In this document: one piece after another, positions 47,396 to 63,100 of the stretch
How the letters are laid out: every line of letters begins with the position of its first letter
Position numbering within the stretch: position 1 is the stretch's first letter
Source: Bathymodiolus brooksi
Lineage: Eukaryota > Mollusca > Bivalvia > Mytilida > Modiolidae
NCBI GenBank assembly: GCA_963680875.1
Contig: OY804589.1
Span: 1,302,001 to 1,366,000, forward strand
Length of the DNA: 64,000 nucleotides
Direction of reading: 5' to 3'
Made by a program: the position numbers and the translations under genes
Notes under the pieces: generated by a model
Databases searched by the model: none
What the model was told of the DNA's origin: nothing
The model's input: only the letters and a program-made list of their open reading frames with translations

Positions 47396-50300
47396 AAACG
47401 CCCTGTTAAACCATTCAGTATTATAAACAACAAACCCACCAAACGCCCTGTTAAACCATTCAGTATTATAAACAACAAACCCATCAAACACCCTGTTACA
47501 CCATTCAGTATTATAAACAACAAACCCATCAAACACCCTGTTAAACCATTCAGTATTATAAACAACAAACCCACCAAACACCCTGTTAAACCATTCAGTA
47601 TTATAAACAACAAACCCACCAAACATCCTGTTAAACCATTCAGTATTATAAACAACAAACCCAACAAATACCTTGTTAAACCATTCAGTATTATAAACAA
47701 CAAACCCATCAAACACACTGTTACACCATTCAATATTATAAACAACAAACTCATCAAACGCCCTGTTACACCATTCAATATTATAAACAACAAACCCATC
47801 AAACACCCTGTTACACCATTCAGTATTATAAACAACAAACCCATCAAACGCCCTGTTACACCATTCAGTATTATAAACAACAAACTCACCAAACACCCTG
47901 TTACACCATTCAGTAATATAAATAAGAAACCCATCAAACACACTGTTACACCATTCATTATTATAAACAACAAACTCACCAAACGCCCTGTTACACCATT
48001 CAATATTATAAACAACAAACCCATCAAACACCCGGTTACACCATTCATTATTATAAACAACAAACTCATCAAACGCCCTGTTACACCATTCAATATTATA
48101 AACAACAAACCCATCAAACACCCTGTTACACCATTCAGTATTATAAACAACAAACCCATCAAACGCCCTGTTACACCATTCAGTATTATAAACAACAAAC
48201 TCACCAAACACCCTGTTACACCATTCAGTATTATAAATAAGAAACCCATCAAACACACTGTTACACCATTCAGTATTATAAATAAGAAACCCACCAAACA
48301 CCCTGTTACACCATTCAGTATTATAAACAACAAACCCACCAAACACCCTGTTACACCATTCAGTATTATAAACAACAAACTCACCAAACACCCTGTTACA
48401 CCATTCAGTATTATAAATAAGAAACCCATCAAACACACTGTTACACCATTCAGTATTATAAATAAGAAACCCATCAAACACACTGTTACACCATTCAGTA
48501 TTATAAATAAGAAACCCATCAAACACACTGTTACACCATTCAGTATTATAAATAAGAAACCCACCAAACACCCTGTTACACCATTCATTATTATAAACAA
48601 CAAACCCATCAAACACCCTGTTACACCATTCAGTATTATAAACAACAAACTCACCAAACACCCTGTTACACCATTCAGTATTATAAATAAGAAACCCATC
48701 AAACACACTGTTACACCATTCAGTATTATAAACAACAAACTCATCAAACACCCTGTTACACCATTCAGTATTATAAACAACAAACTCACCAAACACCCTG
48801 TTACACCATTCAGTATTATAAATAAGAAACCCATCAAACACACTGTTACACCATTCAGTATTATAAATAAGAAACCCACCAAACACCATGTTACACCATT
48901 CAGTATTATAAACAACAAACCCATCAAACGCCCTGTTACACCATTCAGTACTATAAACAACAAACCCATCAAACACCTTGTTACACCATTCAGTATTATA
49001 AACAACAAACCCACCAAACACCCTGTTACACCATTCAGTATTATAAACAACAAACTCACCAAACACCCTGTTACACCATTCAGTATTATAAATAAGAAAC
49101 CCATCAAACACACTGTTACACCATTCAGTATTATAAATAAGAAACCCATCAAACACACTGTTACACCATTCAGTATTATAAATAAGAAACCCACCAAACA
49201 CCCTGTTACACCATTCATTATTATAAACAACAAACCCATCAAACACCCTGTTACACCATTCAGTATTATAAATAACAAACCCATCAAACATATTGTTACA
49301 CCATTCAATATTATAAACAACAAACCCATCAAACACCCTGTTACACCATTCAGTATTATAAACAACAAACCCATCAAACACCCTGTTACACCATTCAGTA
49401 ATATAAACAACAAACCCATCAAACACCCTGTTAAACCATTCAGTATTATAAACAACAAACCCACCAAACACCTTGTTACACCATTCAATATTATAAACAA
49501 CAAACCCATCAAACACCCTGTTACACCATTCAGTATTATAAATAACAAACCCATCAAACATATTGTTACACCATTCAATATTATAAACAACAAACCCATC
49601 AAACACCCTGTTACACCATTCAATATTATAAACAACAAACCCATCAAACACCCTGTTACACCATTTAGTAATATAAACAACAAACCCATCAAACACCCTG
49701 TTAAACCATTCAGTATTATAAACAACAAACCCACCAAACACCTTGTTAAACCATTCAGTATTATAAATAACAAACCCATCAAACATATTGTTACACCATT
49801 CAATATTATAAACAACAAACCCATCAAACGCCCTGTTACACCATTCAATATTATAAACAACAAACCCATAAAACACACTGTTACACCATTCATTATTATA
49901 AACAACAAACCCATCAAGCACCCTGTTACACCATTCAATATTATAAACAACAAACCCACCAAACACCTTGTTACACCATTCAGTATTATAAACAACAAAC
50001 TCATCAAACACCCTGTTACACCATTCAGTATTATAAATAACAAACCCATCAAACACATTGTTACACCATTCAATATTATAAACAACAAACCCATCAAACG
50101 CCCTGTTACTCCATTCATTATTATAAACAACAAACCCATCAAACGCCCTGTTACACCATTCATTATTATAAACAACAAACCCATCAAACACCTTGTTACA
50201 CCATTCAGTATTATAAACAACAAACCCATCAAACGCCCTGTTACACCATTCAGTATTATAAACAACAAACCCATCAAACACCCTGTTACACCATTCAATA

Positions 50301-53300
50301 TTATAAACAACAAACTCATCAAACACACTGTTACACCATTCATTATTATAAACAACAAACCCATCAAACACCCTGTTACACCATTCAGTATTATAAACAA
50401 CAAACCCATCAAACACCCTGTTACACCATTCAGTATTATAAACAACAAACCCATCAAACACCCTGTTACACCATTCAGTATTATAAACAACAAACCCATC
50501 AAACGCCCTGTTACACCATTCATTATTATAAACAACAAACCCATCTAACACCCTGTTACACCATTCAGTAATATAAATAACAAACCCATCAAACACCCTG
50601 TTACACCATTCATTATTATAAACAACAAACCCATCAAACACCCTGTTACACCATTCATTATTATAAACAACAAACCCATCAAACACCCTGTTACACAATT
50701 CAGTATTATAAACAACAAACCCATCAAACGCCCTGTTACACCATTCAGTACTATAAACAACAAACCCATCAAACACCCTGTTACACCATTCATTATTATA
50801 AACAACAAACCCATCAAACACCCTGTTACACCATTCAGTACTATAAACAACAAACCCATCAAACGCCCTGTTACACCATTCATTATTATAAACAACAAAC
50901 CCATCAAACGCCCTGTTACACCATTCAATATTATAAACAACAAACCCATCAAACGCCCTGTTACACCATTCAGTATTATAAACAACAAACCCATCAAACA
51001 CCCTGTTACACCATTCAGTATTATAAACAACAAACCCATCAAACACCTTGTTACACCATTCATTATTATAAACAACAAACCCATCAAACGCCCTGTTACA
51101 CCATTCAATATTATAAACAACAAACCCATCAAACACCCTGTTACACCATTCAGTATTATAAACAACAAACCCATCAAACGCCCTGTTACACCATTCAATA
51201 TTATAAACAACAAACCCATCAAACGCCCTGTTACACCATTCAGTATTATAAACAACAAACCCATCAAACACCCTGTTACACCATTCAGTATTATAAACAA
51301 CAAACCCATCAAACGCCCTGTTACACCATTCAATATTATAAACAACAAACTCATCAAACACCCTGTTACACCATTCAGTATTATAAACAACAAACCCATC
51401 AAACACCCTGTTACACCATTCAATATTATAAACAACAAACCCATCAAACACCCTGTTAAACCATTCAGTATTATAAACAACAAACCCATCAAACACCCTG
51501 TTACACCATTCAGTATTATAAACAACAAACCCATCAAACGCCCTGTTACACCATTCAGTATTATAAACAACAAACTCATCAAACACCCTGTTACACCATT
51601 CAGTATTATAAATAACAAACCCATCAAACACATTGTTACACCATTCAATATTATAAACAACAAACCCATCAAACGCCCTGTTACTCCATTCATTATTATA
51701 AACAACAAACCCATCAAACGCCCTGTTACACCATTCATTATTATAAACAACAAACCCACCAAACACCTTGTTACACCATTCAGTATTATAAACAACAAAC
51801 CCATCAAACGCCCTGTTACACCATTCAGTATTATAAACAACAAACCCATCAAACACCCTGTTACACCATTCAATATTATAAACAACAAACTCATCAAACA
51901 CACTGTTACACCATTCATTATTATAAACAACAAACTCATCAAACACCCTGTTACACCATTCAGTATTATAAATAACAAACCCATCAAACACATTGTTACA
52001 CCATTCAATATTATAAACAACAAACCCATCAAACGCCCTGTTACTCCATTCATTATTATAAACAACAAACCCATCAAACGCCCTGTTACACCATTCATTA
52101 TTATAAACAACAAACCCACCAAACACCTTGTTACACCATTCAGTATTATAAACAACAAACCCATCAAACGCCCTGTTACACCATTCAGTATTATAAACAA
52201 CAAACCCATCAAACACCCTGTTACACCATTCAATATTATAAACAACAAACTCATCAAACACACTGTTACACCATTCATTATTATAAACAACAAACCCATC
52301 AAACACCCTGTTACACAATTCAGTATTATAAACAACAAACCCATCAAACGCCCTGTTACACCATTCAGTACTATAAACAACAAACCCATCAAACACCCTG
52401 TTACACCATTCATTATTATAAACAACAAACCCATCAAACACCCTGTTACACCATTCAGTACTATAAACAACAAACCCATCAAACGCCCTGTTACACCATT
52501 CATTATTATAAACAACAAACCCATCAAACACCCTGTTACACAATTCAGTATTATAAACAACAAACCCATCAAACGCCCTGTTACACCATTCAGTACTATA
52601 AACAACAAACCCATCAAACACCCTGTTACACCATTCAGTATTATAAACAACAAACCCATCAAACGCCCTGTTACACCATTCAATATTATAAACAACAAAC
52701 CCATCAAACGCCCTGTTACACCATTCAGTATTATAAACAACAAACCCATCAAACACCCTGTTACACCATTCAGTATTATAAACAACAAACTCATCAAACA
52801 CCCTGTTACACCATTCAGTATTATAAACAACAAACCCATCAAACACCCTGTTACACCATTCAATATTATAAACAACAAACCCATCAAACACCCTGTTAAA
52901 CCATTCAGTATTATAAACAACAAACTCATCAAACACCCTGTTACACCATTCAGTATTATAAACAACAAACCCATCAAACACACTGTTACACCATTCAGTA
53001 TTATAAACAACAAACCCATCAAACACCCTGTTACACCATTCAGTATTATAAACAACAAACCCATCAAACGCCCTGTTACACCATTCAATATTATAAACAA
53101 CAAACCCACCAAACACCCTGTTACACCATTCAGTATTATAAACAACAAACCCATCAAACACCCTGTTACACCATTCAGTATTATAAACAACAAACCCATC
53201 AAACACACTGTTACACCATTCAATATTATAAACAACAAACCCATCAAACACCCTGTTACACCATTCAGTATTATAAACAACAAACCCATCAAACACCCTG

Positions 53301-55366
53301 TTACACCATTCAGTATTATAAACAACAAACCCATCAAACGCCCTGTTACACCATTCAATATTATAAACAACAAACTCATCAAACACCCTGTTACACCATT
53401 CAATATTATAAACAACAAACCCATCAAACACCCTGTTACACCATTCAATATTATAAACAACAAACCCATCAAACACCCTGTTACACCATTCAGTATTATA
53501 AACAACAAACCCATCAAACACCCTGTTACACCATTCAATATTATAAACAACAAACCCATCAAACACCCTGTTAAACCATTCAGTATTATAAACAACAAAC
53601 TCATCAAACACCCTGTTACACCATTCAGTATTATAAACAACAAACCCATCAAACACACTGTTACACCATTCAGTATTATAAACAACAAACCCATCAAACA
53701 CCCTGTTACACCATTCAGTATTATAAACAACAAACCCATCAAACGCCCTGTTACACCATTCAATATTATAAACAACAAACCCACCAAACACCCTGTTACA
53801 CCATTCAGTATTATAAACAACAAACCCATCAAACACCCTGTTACACCATTCAGTATTATAAACAACAAACCCATCAAACACACTGTTACACCATTCAATA
53901 TTATAAACAACAAACCCATCAAACACCCTGTTACACCATTCAGTATTATAAACAACAAACCCATCAAACACCCTGTTACACCATTCAGTATTATAAACAA
54001 CAAACCCATCAAACGCCCTGTTACACCATTCAATATTATAAACAACAAACTCATCAAACACCCTGTTACACCATTCAATATTATAAACAACAAACCCATC
54101 AAACACCCTGTTACACCATTCAATATTATAAACAACAAACCCATCAAACACCCTGTTACACCATTCAGTACTATAAACAACAAACCCATCAAACACCCTG
54201 TTACACCATTCATTATTATAAACAACAAACCCATCAAACACCCTGTTACACCATTCAGTAATATAAACAACAAACCCATCAAACACCCTGTTACACCATT
54301 CAGTATTATAAACAACAAACCCATCAAACACCCTGTTACACCATTCATTATTATAAACAACAAACCCATCAAACACCCTGTTACACCATTCAGTACTATA
54401 AACAACAAACCCATCAAACGCCCTGTTACACCATTCATTATTATAAACAACAAACCCATCAAACACCCTGTTACACAATTCAGTATTATAAACAACAAAC
54501 CCATCAAACGCCCTGTTACACCATTCAGTACTATAAACAACAAACCCATCAAACACCCTGTTACACCATTCAGTATTATAAACAACAAACCCATCAAACG
54601 CCCTGTTACACCATTCAATATTATAAACAACAAACCCATCAAACGCCCTGTTACACCATTCAGTATTATAAACAACAAACCCATCAAACACCCTGTTACA
54701 CCATTCAGTATTATAAACAACAAACTCATCAAACACCCTGTTACACCATTCAGTATTATAAACAACAAACCCATCAAACACCCTGTTACACCATTCAATA
54801 TTATAAACAACAAACCCATCAAACGCCCTGTTACACCATTCAATATTATAAACAACAAACCCATCAAACACCCTGTTACACCATTCAGTATTATAAACAA
54901 CAAACCCATCAAACACCCTGTTACACCATTCAGTATTATAAACAACAAACCCATCAAACAACCTGTTACACCATTCAGTATTATAAACAACAAACCCATC
55001 AAACGCCCTGTTACACCATTCAGTATTATAAACAACAAACCCATCAAACACCCTGTTACACCATTCAATATTATAAACAACAAACCCATCAAACGCCCTG
55101 TTACACCATTCAGTATTATAAACAACAAACCCATCAAACGCCCTGTTACACCATTCAGTATTATAAACAACAAACCCATCAAACACCTTGTTACACCATT
55201 CAGTATTATAAACAACAAACCCATCAAACGCCCTGTTACACCATTCAGTATTATAAACAACAAACCCATCTAACACCCTGTTACACCATTCAGTATTATA
55301 AACAACAAACCCACCAAACACCCTGTTACACCATTCAATATTATAAACAACAAACCCATCAAACAC
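47330..55366 (-). other. 2,678-codon open frame across array H (probably not a gene)
   Basis: The minus strand is open without a stop from 55366 to 47330 and reads as a 15-residue repeat, FDGFVVYNTEWCNRV with variants, ending in array G (peptide end YSIYRPYVTDRM). A second minus frame is also open for long stretches (LMGLLFIILNGVTGC repeats, for example 50545-55269), and one plus frame is open but lacks ATG (PVTPFSIINNKPIK). Openness in three frames comes from the unit. The first frame is interrupted only where TTACATCATT occurs (TGG to TGA, eight sites from 55373 on). The second minus frame and the plus frame stop where CCATCTAAC occurs. Most substitutions change amino acids in every frame. 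No signal peptide, promoter or non-repeat domain is attached. Confidence 0.7.
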
Positions 55367-55900
55367 CTTGTTACATCATTCAGTATTATAAACAACAAAC
55401 CCATCTAACACCCTGTTACACCATTCAGTATTATAAACAACAAACCCATCAAACGCCCTGTTACACCATTCAGTATTATAAACAACAAACCCATCAAACA
55501 CCTTGTTACACCATTCAGTATTATAAACAACAAACCCATCAAACACCCTGTTACACCATTCAGTATTATAAACAACAAACCCACCAAACACCCTGTTACA
55601 CCATTCAGTATTATAAACAACAAACCCATCAAACACCCTGTTACACCATTCATTATTATAAACAACAAACCCATCAAACACCTTGTTACACAATTCAGTA
55701 ATATAAACAACAAACCCACCAAACACCCTGTTACACCATTCAGTACTATAAACAACAAACCCATCAAACACACTGTTAAACCATTCAGTATTATAAACAA
55801 CAAACCCACCAAACACCCTGTTACACCATTCAGTAATATAAACAACAAACCCATCAAACACCCTGTTACACCATTCAGTACTATAAACAACAAACCCACC
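52070..55900. repeat. Higher-order block of array H, left copy (offset 8,100 bp)
   Basis: The unit order from about 52,070 to 55,900 reappears at 60,170-64,000, exactly 8,100 bp (180 units) later. Every line I compared matches, including rare variants (ACCTGTTAC at 54961/63061, TTACATCATT at 55371/63471, CCATCTAAC at 55266/63366). To the left of about 52,070 the two copies stop matching. Confidence 0.88.
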
Positions 55901-57539
55901 AAACACCCTGTTACACCATTCAGTATTATAAACAACAAACCCATCAAACACCTTGTTACACCATTCAATATTATAAACAACAAACCCATCAAACGCCCTG
56001 TTACACCATTCAGTATTATAAACAACAAACCCATCAAACGCCCTGTTACACAATTCAGTATTATAAACAACAAACCCATCAAACAACCTGTTACACCATT
56101 CAGTAATATAAACAACAAACCCATCAAACACCCTGTTACACCATTCAATATTATAAACAACACAACTATCAAACACCCTGTTACACCATTCATTATTATA
56201 AACAACAAACCCATCAAACGCCCTGTTACACCATTCATTATTATAAACAACAAACCCATCAAACGCCCTGTTACACCATTCAGTATTATAAACAACAAAC
56301 CCACCAAATACCTTGTTACACCATTCAGTATTATAAACAACAAACTCATCAAACACCCTGTTACACCATTCAGTATTATAAACAACAAACCCATCAAACA
56401 CCATGTTACACCAGTCAGTATTATAAACAACAAACCCATCAAACGCCCTGTTACACCATTCAGTATTATAAACAACAAACCCATCAAACACCTTGTTACA
56501 CCATTCAATATTATAAACAACAAACCCATCAAACACCTTGTTACACCATTCAGTAATATAAACAACAAACCCATCAAACACCCTGTTACACCATTCAGTA
56601 ATATAAACAACAAACCCATCAAACGCCCTGTTACACCATTCAGTAATATAAACAACAAACCCATCAAACGCCCTGTTACACCATTCAGTAATATAAACAA
56701 CAAACCCATCAAACGCCCTGTTACACCATTCAGTATTATAAACAACAAACCCATCAAACGCCCTGTTACACCATTCAGTATTATAAACAACAAACCCATC
56801 AAACACCCTGTTACACCATTCAGTATTATAAACAACAAACCCATCAAACACCCTGTTACACCATTCAGTATTATAAACAACAAACCCATCAAACACCTTG
56901 TTACACCATTCAGTAATATAAACAACAAACCCATCAAACGCCCTGTTACACCATTCAGTATTATAAACAACAAACCCATCAAACACCCTGTTACACCATT
57001 CAGTATTATAAACAACAAACCCACCAAACACCCTGTTACACCATTCAGTATTATAAACAACAAACCCATCAAACACCCTGTTACACCATTCAGTAATATA
57101 AACAACAAACCCATCAAACGCCCTGTTACACCATTCAGTATTATAAACAACAAACCCACCAAACACCCTGTTACACCATTCAGTATTATAAACAACAAAC
57201 CCATCAAACACCCTGTTACACCATTCAGTAATATAAACAACAAACCCATCAAACGCCCTGTTACACCATTCAGTATTATAAACAACAAACCCATCAAACA
57301 CCCTGTTACACCATTCAGTATTATAAACAACAAACCCATCAAACGCCCTGTTACACCATTCATTATTATAAACAACAAACCCACCAAACACCCTGTTACA
57401 CCATTCAGTATTATAAACAACAAACCCATCAAACACCTTGTTACACCATTCAGTATTATAAACAACAAACCCATCAAACACCCTGTTACACCATTCAGTA
57501 CTATAAACAACAAACCCATCAAACACCCTGTTACACCAT

Positions 57540-59560
57540 TCAATATTATAAACAACAAACCCACCAAACACACTGTTACATCATTCAGTATTATAAACAA
57601 CAAACCCATCAAACACCCTGTTACACCATTCAATATTATAAACAACAAACCCATCAAACACCCTGTTACACCATTCAGTATTATAAACAACAAACCCATC
57701 AAACGCCCTGCTACATCATTCATTATTATAAACAACAAACCCATCAAACGCCCTGTTACACCATTCAGTATTATAAACAACAAACCCATCAAACACCCTG
57801 TTACACCATTCAGTATTATAAACAACAAACCCATCTAACACCCTGTTACACCATTCAGTATTATAAACAACAAACTCATCAAACACCCTGTTACACCATT
57901 CAGTATTATAAACAACAAACCCATCAAACACCTTGTTACACCATTCAGTAATATAAACAACAAACCCACCAAACACCCTGTTACACCATTCAGTATTATA
58001 AACAACAAACCCATCAAACACCCTGTTACACCATTCAGTAATATAAACAACAAACCCATCTAACACCCTGTTACACCATTCATTATTATAAACAACAAGC
58101 TCATCAAACACCCTGTTACACCATTCAGTATTATAAACAACAAACCCATCAAACGCCCTGTTACACCATTCATTATTATAAACAACAAACCCACCAAACA
58201 CCCTGTTACACCATTCAGTATTATAAACAACAAACCCATCAAACACCTTGTTACACCATTCAGTATTATAAACAACAAACCCATCAAACACCCTGTTACA
58301 CCATTCAGTACTATAAACAACAAACCCATCAAACACCCTGTTACACCATTCAATATTATAAACAACAAACCCACCAAACACACTGTTACATCATTCAGTA
58401 TTATAAACAACAAACCCATCAAACGCCCTGTTACACCATTCAGTATTATAAACAACAAACCCATCAAACACCCTGTTACACCATTCAGTATTATAAACAA
58501 CAAACCCATCAAACGCCCTGTTACACCATTCATTATTATAAACAACAAACCCACCAAACACCCTGTTACACCATTCAGTATTATAAACAACAAACCCATC
58601 AAACACCTTGTTACACCATTCAGTATTATAAACAACAAACCCATCAAACACCCTGTTACACCATTCAGTACTATAAACAACAAACCCATCAAACACCCTG
58701 TTACACCATTCAATATTATAAACAACAAACCCACCAAACACACTGTTACATCATTCAGTATTATAAACAACAAACCCATCAAACACCCTGTTACACCATT
58801 CAATATTATAAACAACAAACCCATCAAACACCCTGTTACACCATTCAGTATTATAAACAACAAACCCATCAAACGCCCTGCTACATCATTCATTATTATA
58901 AACAACAAACCCATCAAACGCCCTGTTACACCATTCAGTATTATAAACAACAAACCCATCAAACACCCTGTTACACCATTCAGTATTATAAACAACAAAC
59001 CCATCTAACACCCTGTTACACCATTCAGTATTATAAACAACAAACTCATCAAACACCCTGTTACACCATTCAGTATTATAAACAACAAACCCATCAAACA
59101 CCTTGTTACACCATTCAGTAATATAAACAACAAACCCACCAAACACCCTGTTACACCATTCAGTATTATAAACAACAAACCCATCAAACACCCTGTTACA
59201 CCATTCAGTAATATAAACAACAAACCCATCTAACACCCTGTTACACCATTCATTATTATAAACAACAAGCTCATCAAACACCCTGTTACACCATTCAGTA
59301 TTATAAACAACAAACCCATCAAACGCCCTGTTACACCATTCATTATTATAAACAACAAACCCACCAAACACCCTGTTACACCATTCAGTATTATAAACAA
59401 CAAACCCATCAAACACCTTGTTACACCATTCAGTATTATAAACAACAAACCCATCAAACACCCTGTTACACCATTCAGTACTATAAACAACAAACCCATC
59501 AAACACCCTGTTACACCATTCAATATTATAAACAACAAACCCACCAAACACACTGTTACA
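57540..59560. repeat. Higher-order blocks of 810, 360 and 1,170 bp in array H
   Basis: The junction CACTGTTACATCATTCAG occurs at about 57580, 58390, 58750 and 59560, spaced 810, 360 and 810 bp. The 1,170-bp segment containing 57716-58381 recurs at 58886-59551, with the same rare units (CTGCTACATCATT, AACAACAAGCTC, CCATCTAAC). Confidence 0.88.
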
Positions 59561-60169
59561 TCATTCAGTATTATAAACAACAAACCCATCAAACACCCTG
59601 TTACACCATTCAGTATTATAAACAACAAACCCATCAAACACACTGTTACACCATTCAGTATTATAAACAACAAACCCATCAAACGCCCTGTTACACCATT
59701 CAATATTATAAACAACAAACCCATCAAACGCCCTGTTACACCATTCAGTATTATATACAACAAACCCATCAAACACCCTGTTACACCATTCAATATTATA
59801 AACAACAAACCCATCAAACACCCTGTTACACCATTCAATATTATAAACAACAAACCCATCAAACACACTGTTACACCATTCAGTATTATATACAACAAAC
59901 CCATCAAACACCCTGTTACACCATTCAATATTATAAACAACAAACCCATCAAACGCCCTGTTACACCATTCATTATTATAAACAACAAACCCATCAAACA
60001 CCCTGTTACACCATTCAGTATTATAAACAACAAACCCATCAAACACCCTGTTACACCATTCAATATTATAAATAACAAACCCATCAAACACCCTGTTACA
60101 CCATTCAGTAATATAAACAACAAACCCATCAAACACCCTGTTACACCATTCAGTATTATAAACAACAAA

Positions 60170-63100
60170 CCCATCAAACGCCCTGTTACACCATTCATTA
60201 TTATAAACAACAAACCCACCAAACACCTTGTTACACCATTCAGTATTATAAACAACAAACCCATCAAACGCCCTGTTACACCATTCAGTATTATAAACAA
60301 CAAACCCATCAAACACCCTGTTACACCATTCAATATTATAAACAACAAACTCATCAAACACACTGTTACACCATTCATTATTATAAACAACAAACCCATC
60401 AAACACCCTGTTACACAATTCAGTATTATAAACAACAAACCCATCAAACGCCCTGTTACACCATTCAGTACTATAAACAACAAACCCATCAAACACCCTG
60501 TTACACCATTCATTATTATAAACAACAAACCCATCAAACACCCTGTTACACCATTCAGTACTATAAACAACAAACCCATCAAACGCCCTGTTACACCATT
60601 CATTATTATAAACAACAAACCCATCAAACACCCTGTTACACAATTCAGTATTATAAACAACAAACCCATCAAACGCCCTGTTACACCATTCAGTACTATA
60701 AACAACAAACCCATCAAACACCCTGTTACACCATTCAGTATTATAAACAACAAACCCATCAAACGCCCTGTTACACCATTCAATATTATAAACAACAAAC
60801 CCATCAAACGCCCTGTTACACCATTCAGTATTATAAACAACAAACCCATCAAACACCCTGTTACACCATTCAGTATTATAAACAACAAACTCATCAAACA
60901 CCCTGTTACACCATTCAGTATTATAAACAACAAACCCATCAAACACCCTGTTACACCATTCAATATTATAAACAACAAACCCATCAAACACCCTGTTAAA
61001 CCATTCAGTATTATAAACAACAAACTCATCAAACACCCTGTTACACCATTCAGTATTATAAACAACAAACCCATCAAACACACTGTTACACCATTCAGTA
61101 TTATAAACAACAAACCCATCAAACACCCTGTTACACCATTCAGTATTATAAACAACAAACCCATCAAACGCCCTGTTACACCATTCAATATTATAAACAA
61201 CAAACCCACCAAACACCCTGTTACACCATTCAGTATTATAAACAACAAACCCATCAAACACCCTGTTACACCATTCAGTATTATAAACAACAAACCCATC
61301 AAACACACTGTTACACCATTCAATATTATAAACAACAAACCCATCAAACACCCTGTTACACCATTCAGTATTATAAACAACAAACCCATCAAACACCCTG
61401 TTACACCATTCAGTATTATAAACAACAAACCCATCAAACGCCCTGTTACACCATTCAATATTATAAACAACAAACTCATCAAACACCCTGTTACACCATT
61501 CAATATTATAAACAACAAACCCATCAAACACCCTGTTACACCATTCAATATTATAAACAACAAACCCATCAAACACCCTGTTACACCATTCAGTATTATA
61601 AACAACAAACCCATCAAACACCCTGTTACACCATTCAATATTATAAACAACAAACCCATCAAACACCCTGTTAAACCATTCAGTATTATAAACAACAAAC
61701 TCATCAAACACCCTGTTACACCATTCAGTATTATAAACAACAAACCCATCAAACACACTGTTACACCATTCAGTATTATAAACAACAAACCCATCAAACA
61801 CCCTGTTACACCATTCAGTATTATAAACAACAAACCCATCAAACGCCCTGTTACACCATTCAATATTATAAACAACAAACCCACCAAACACCCTGTTACA
61901 CCATTCAGTATTATAAACAACAAACCCATCAAACACCCTGTTACACCATTCAGTATTATAAACAACAAACCCATCAAACACACTGTTACACCATTCAATA
62001 TTATAAACAACAAACCCATCAAACACCCTGTTACACCATTCAGTATTATAAACAACAAACCCATCAAACACCCTGTTACACCATTCAGTATTATAAACAA
62101 CAAACCCATCAAACGCCCTGTTACACCATTCAATATTATAAACAACAAACTCATCAAACACCCTGTTACACCATTCAATATTATAAACAACAAACCCATC
62201 AAACACCCTGTTACACCATTCAATATTATAAACAACAAACCCATCAAACACCCTGTTACACCATTCAGTACTATAAACAACAAACCCATCAAACACCCTG
62301 TTACACCATTCATTATTATAAACAACAAACCCATCAAACACCCTGTTACACCATTCAGTAATATAAACAACAAACCCATCAAACACCCTGTTACACCATT
62401 CAGTATTATAAACAACAAACCCATCAAACACCCTGTTACACCATTCATTATTATAAACAACAAACCCATCAAACACCCTGTTACACCATTCAGTACTATA
62501 AACAACAAACCCATCAAACGCCCTGTTACACCATTCATTATTATAAACAACAAACCCATCAAACACCCTGTTACACAATTCAGTATTATAAACAACAAAC
62601 CCATCAAACGCCCTGTTACACCATTCAGTACTATAAACAACAAACCCATCAAACACCCTGTTACACCATTCAGTATTATAAACAACAAACCCATCAAACG
62701 CCCTGTTACACCATTCAATATTATAAACAACAAACCCATCAAACGCCCTGTTACACCATTCAGTATTATAAACAACAAACCCATCAAACACCCTGTTACA
62801 CCATTCAGTATTATAAACAACAAACTCATCAAACACCCTGTTACACCATTCAGTATTATAAACAACAAACCCATCAAACACCCTGTTACACCATTCAATA
62901 TTATAAACAACAAACCCATCAAACGCCCTGTTACACCATTCAATATTATAAACAACAAACCCATCAAACACCCTGTTACACCATTCAGTATTATAAACAA
63001 CAAACCCATCAAACACCCTGTTACACCATTCAGTATTATAAACAACAAACCCATCAAACAACCTGTTACACCATTCAGTATTATAAACAACAAACCCATC

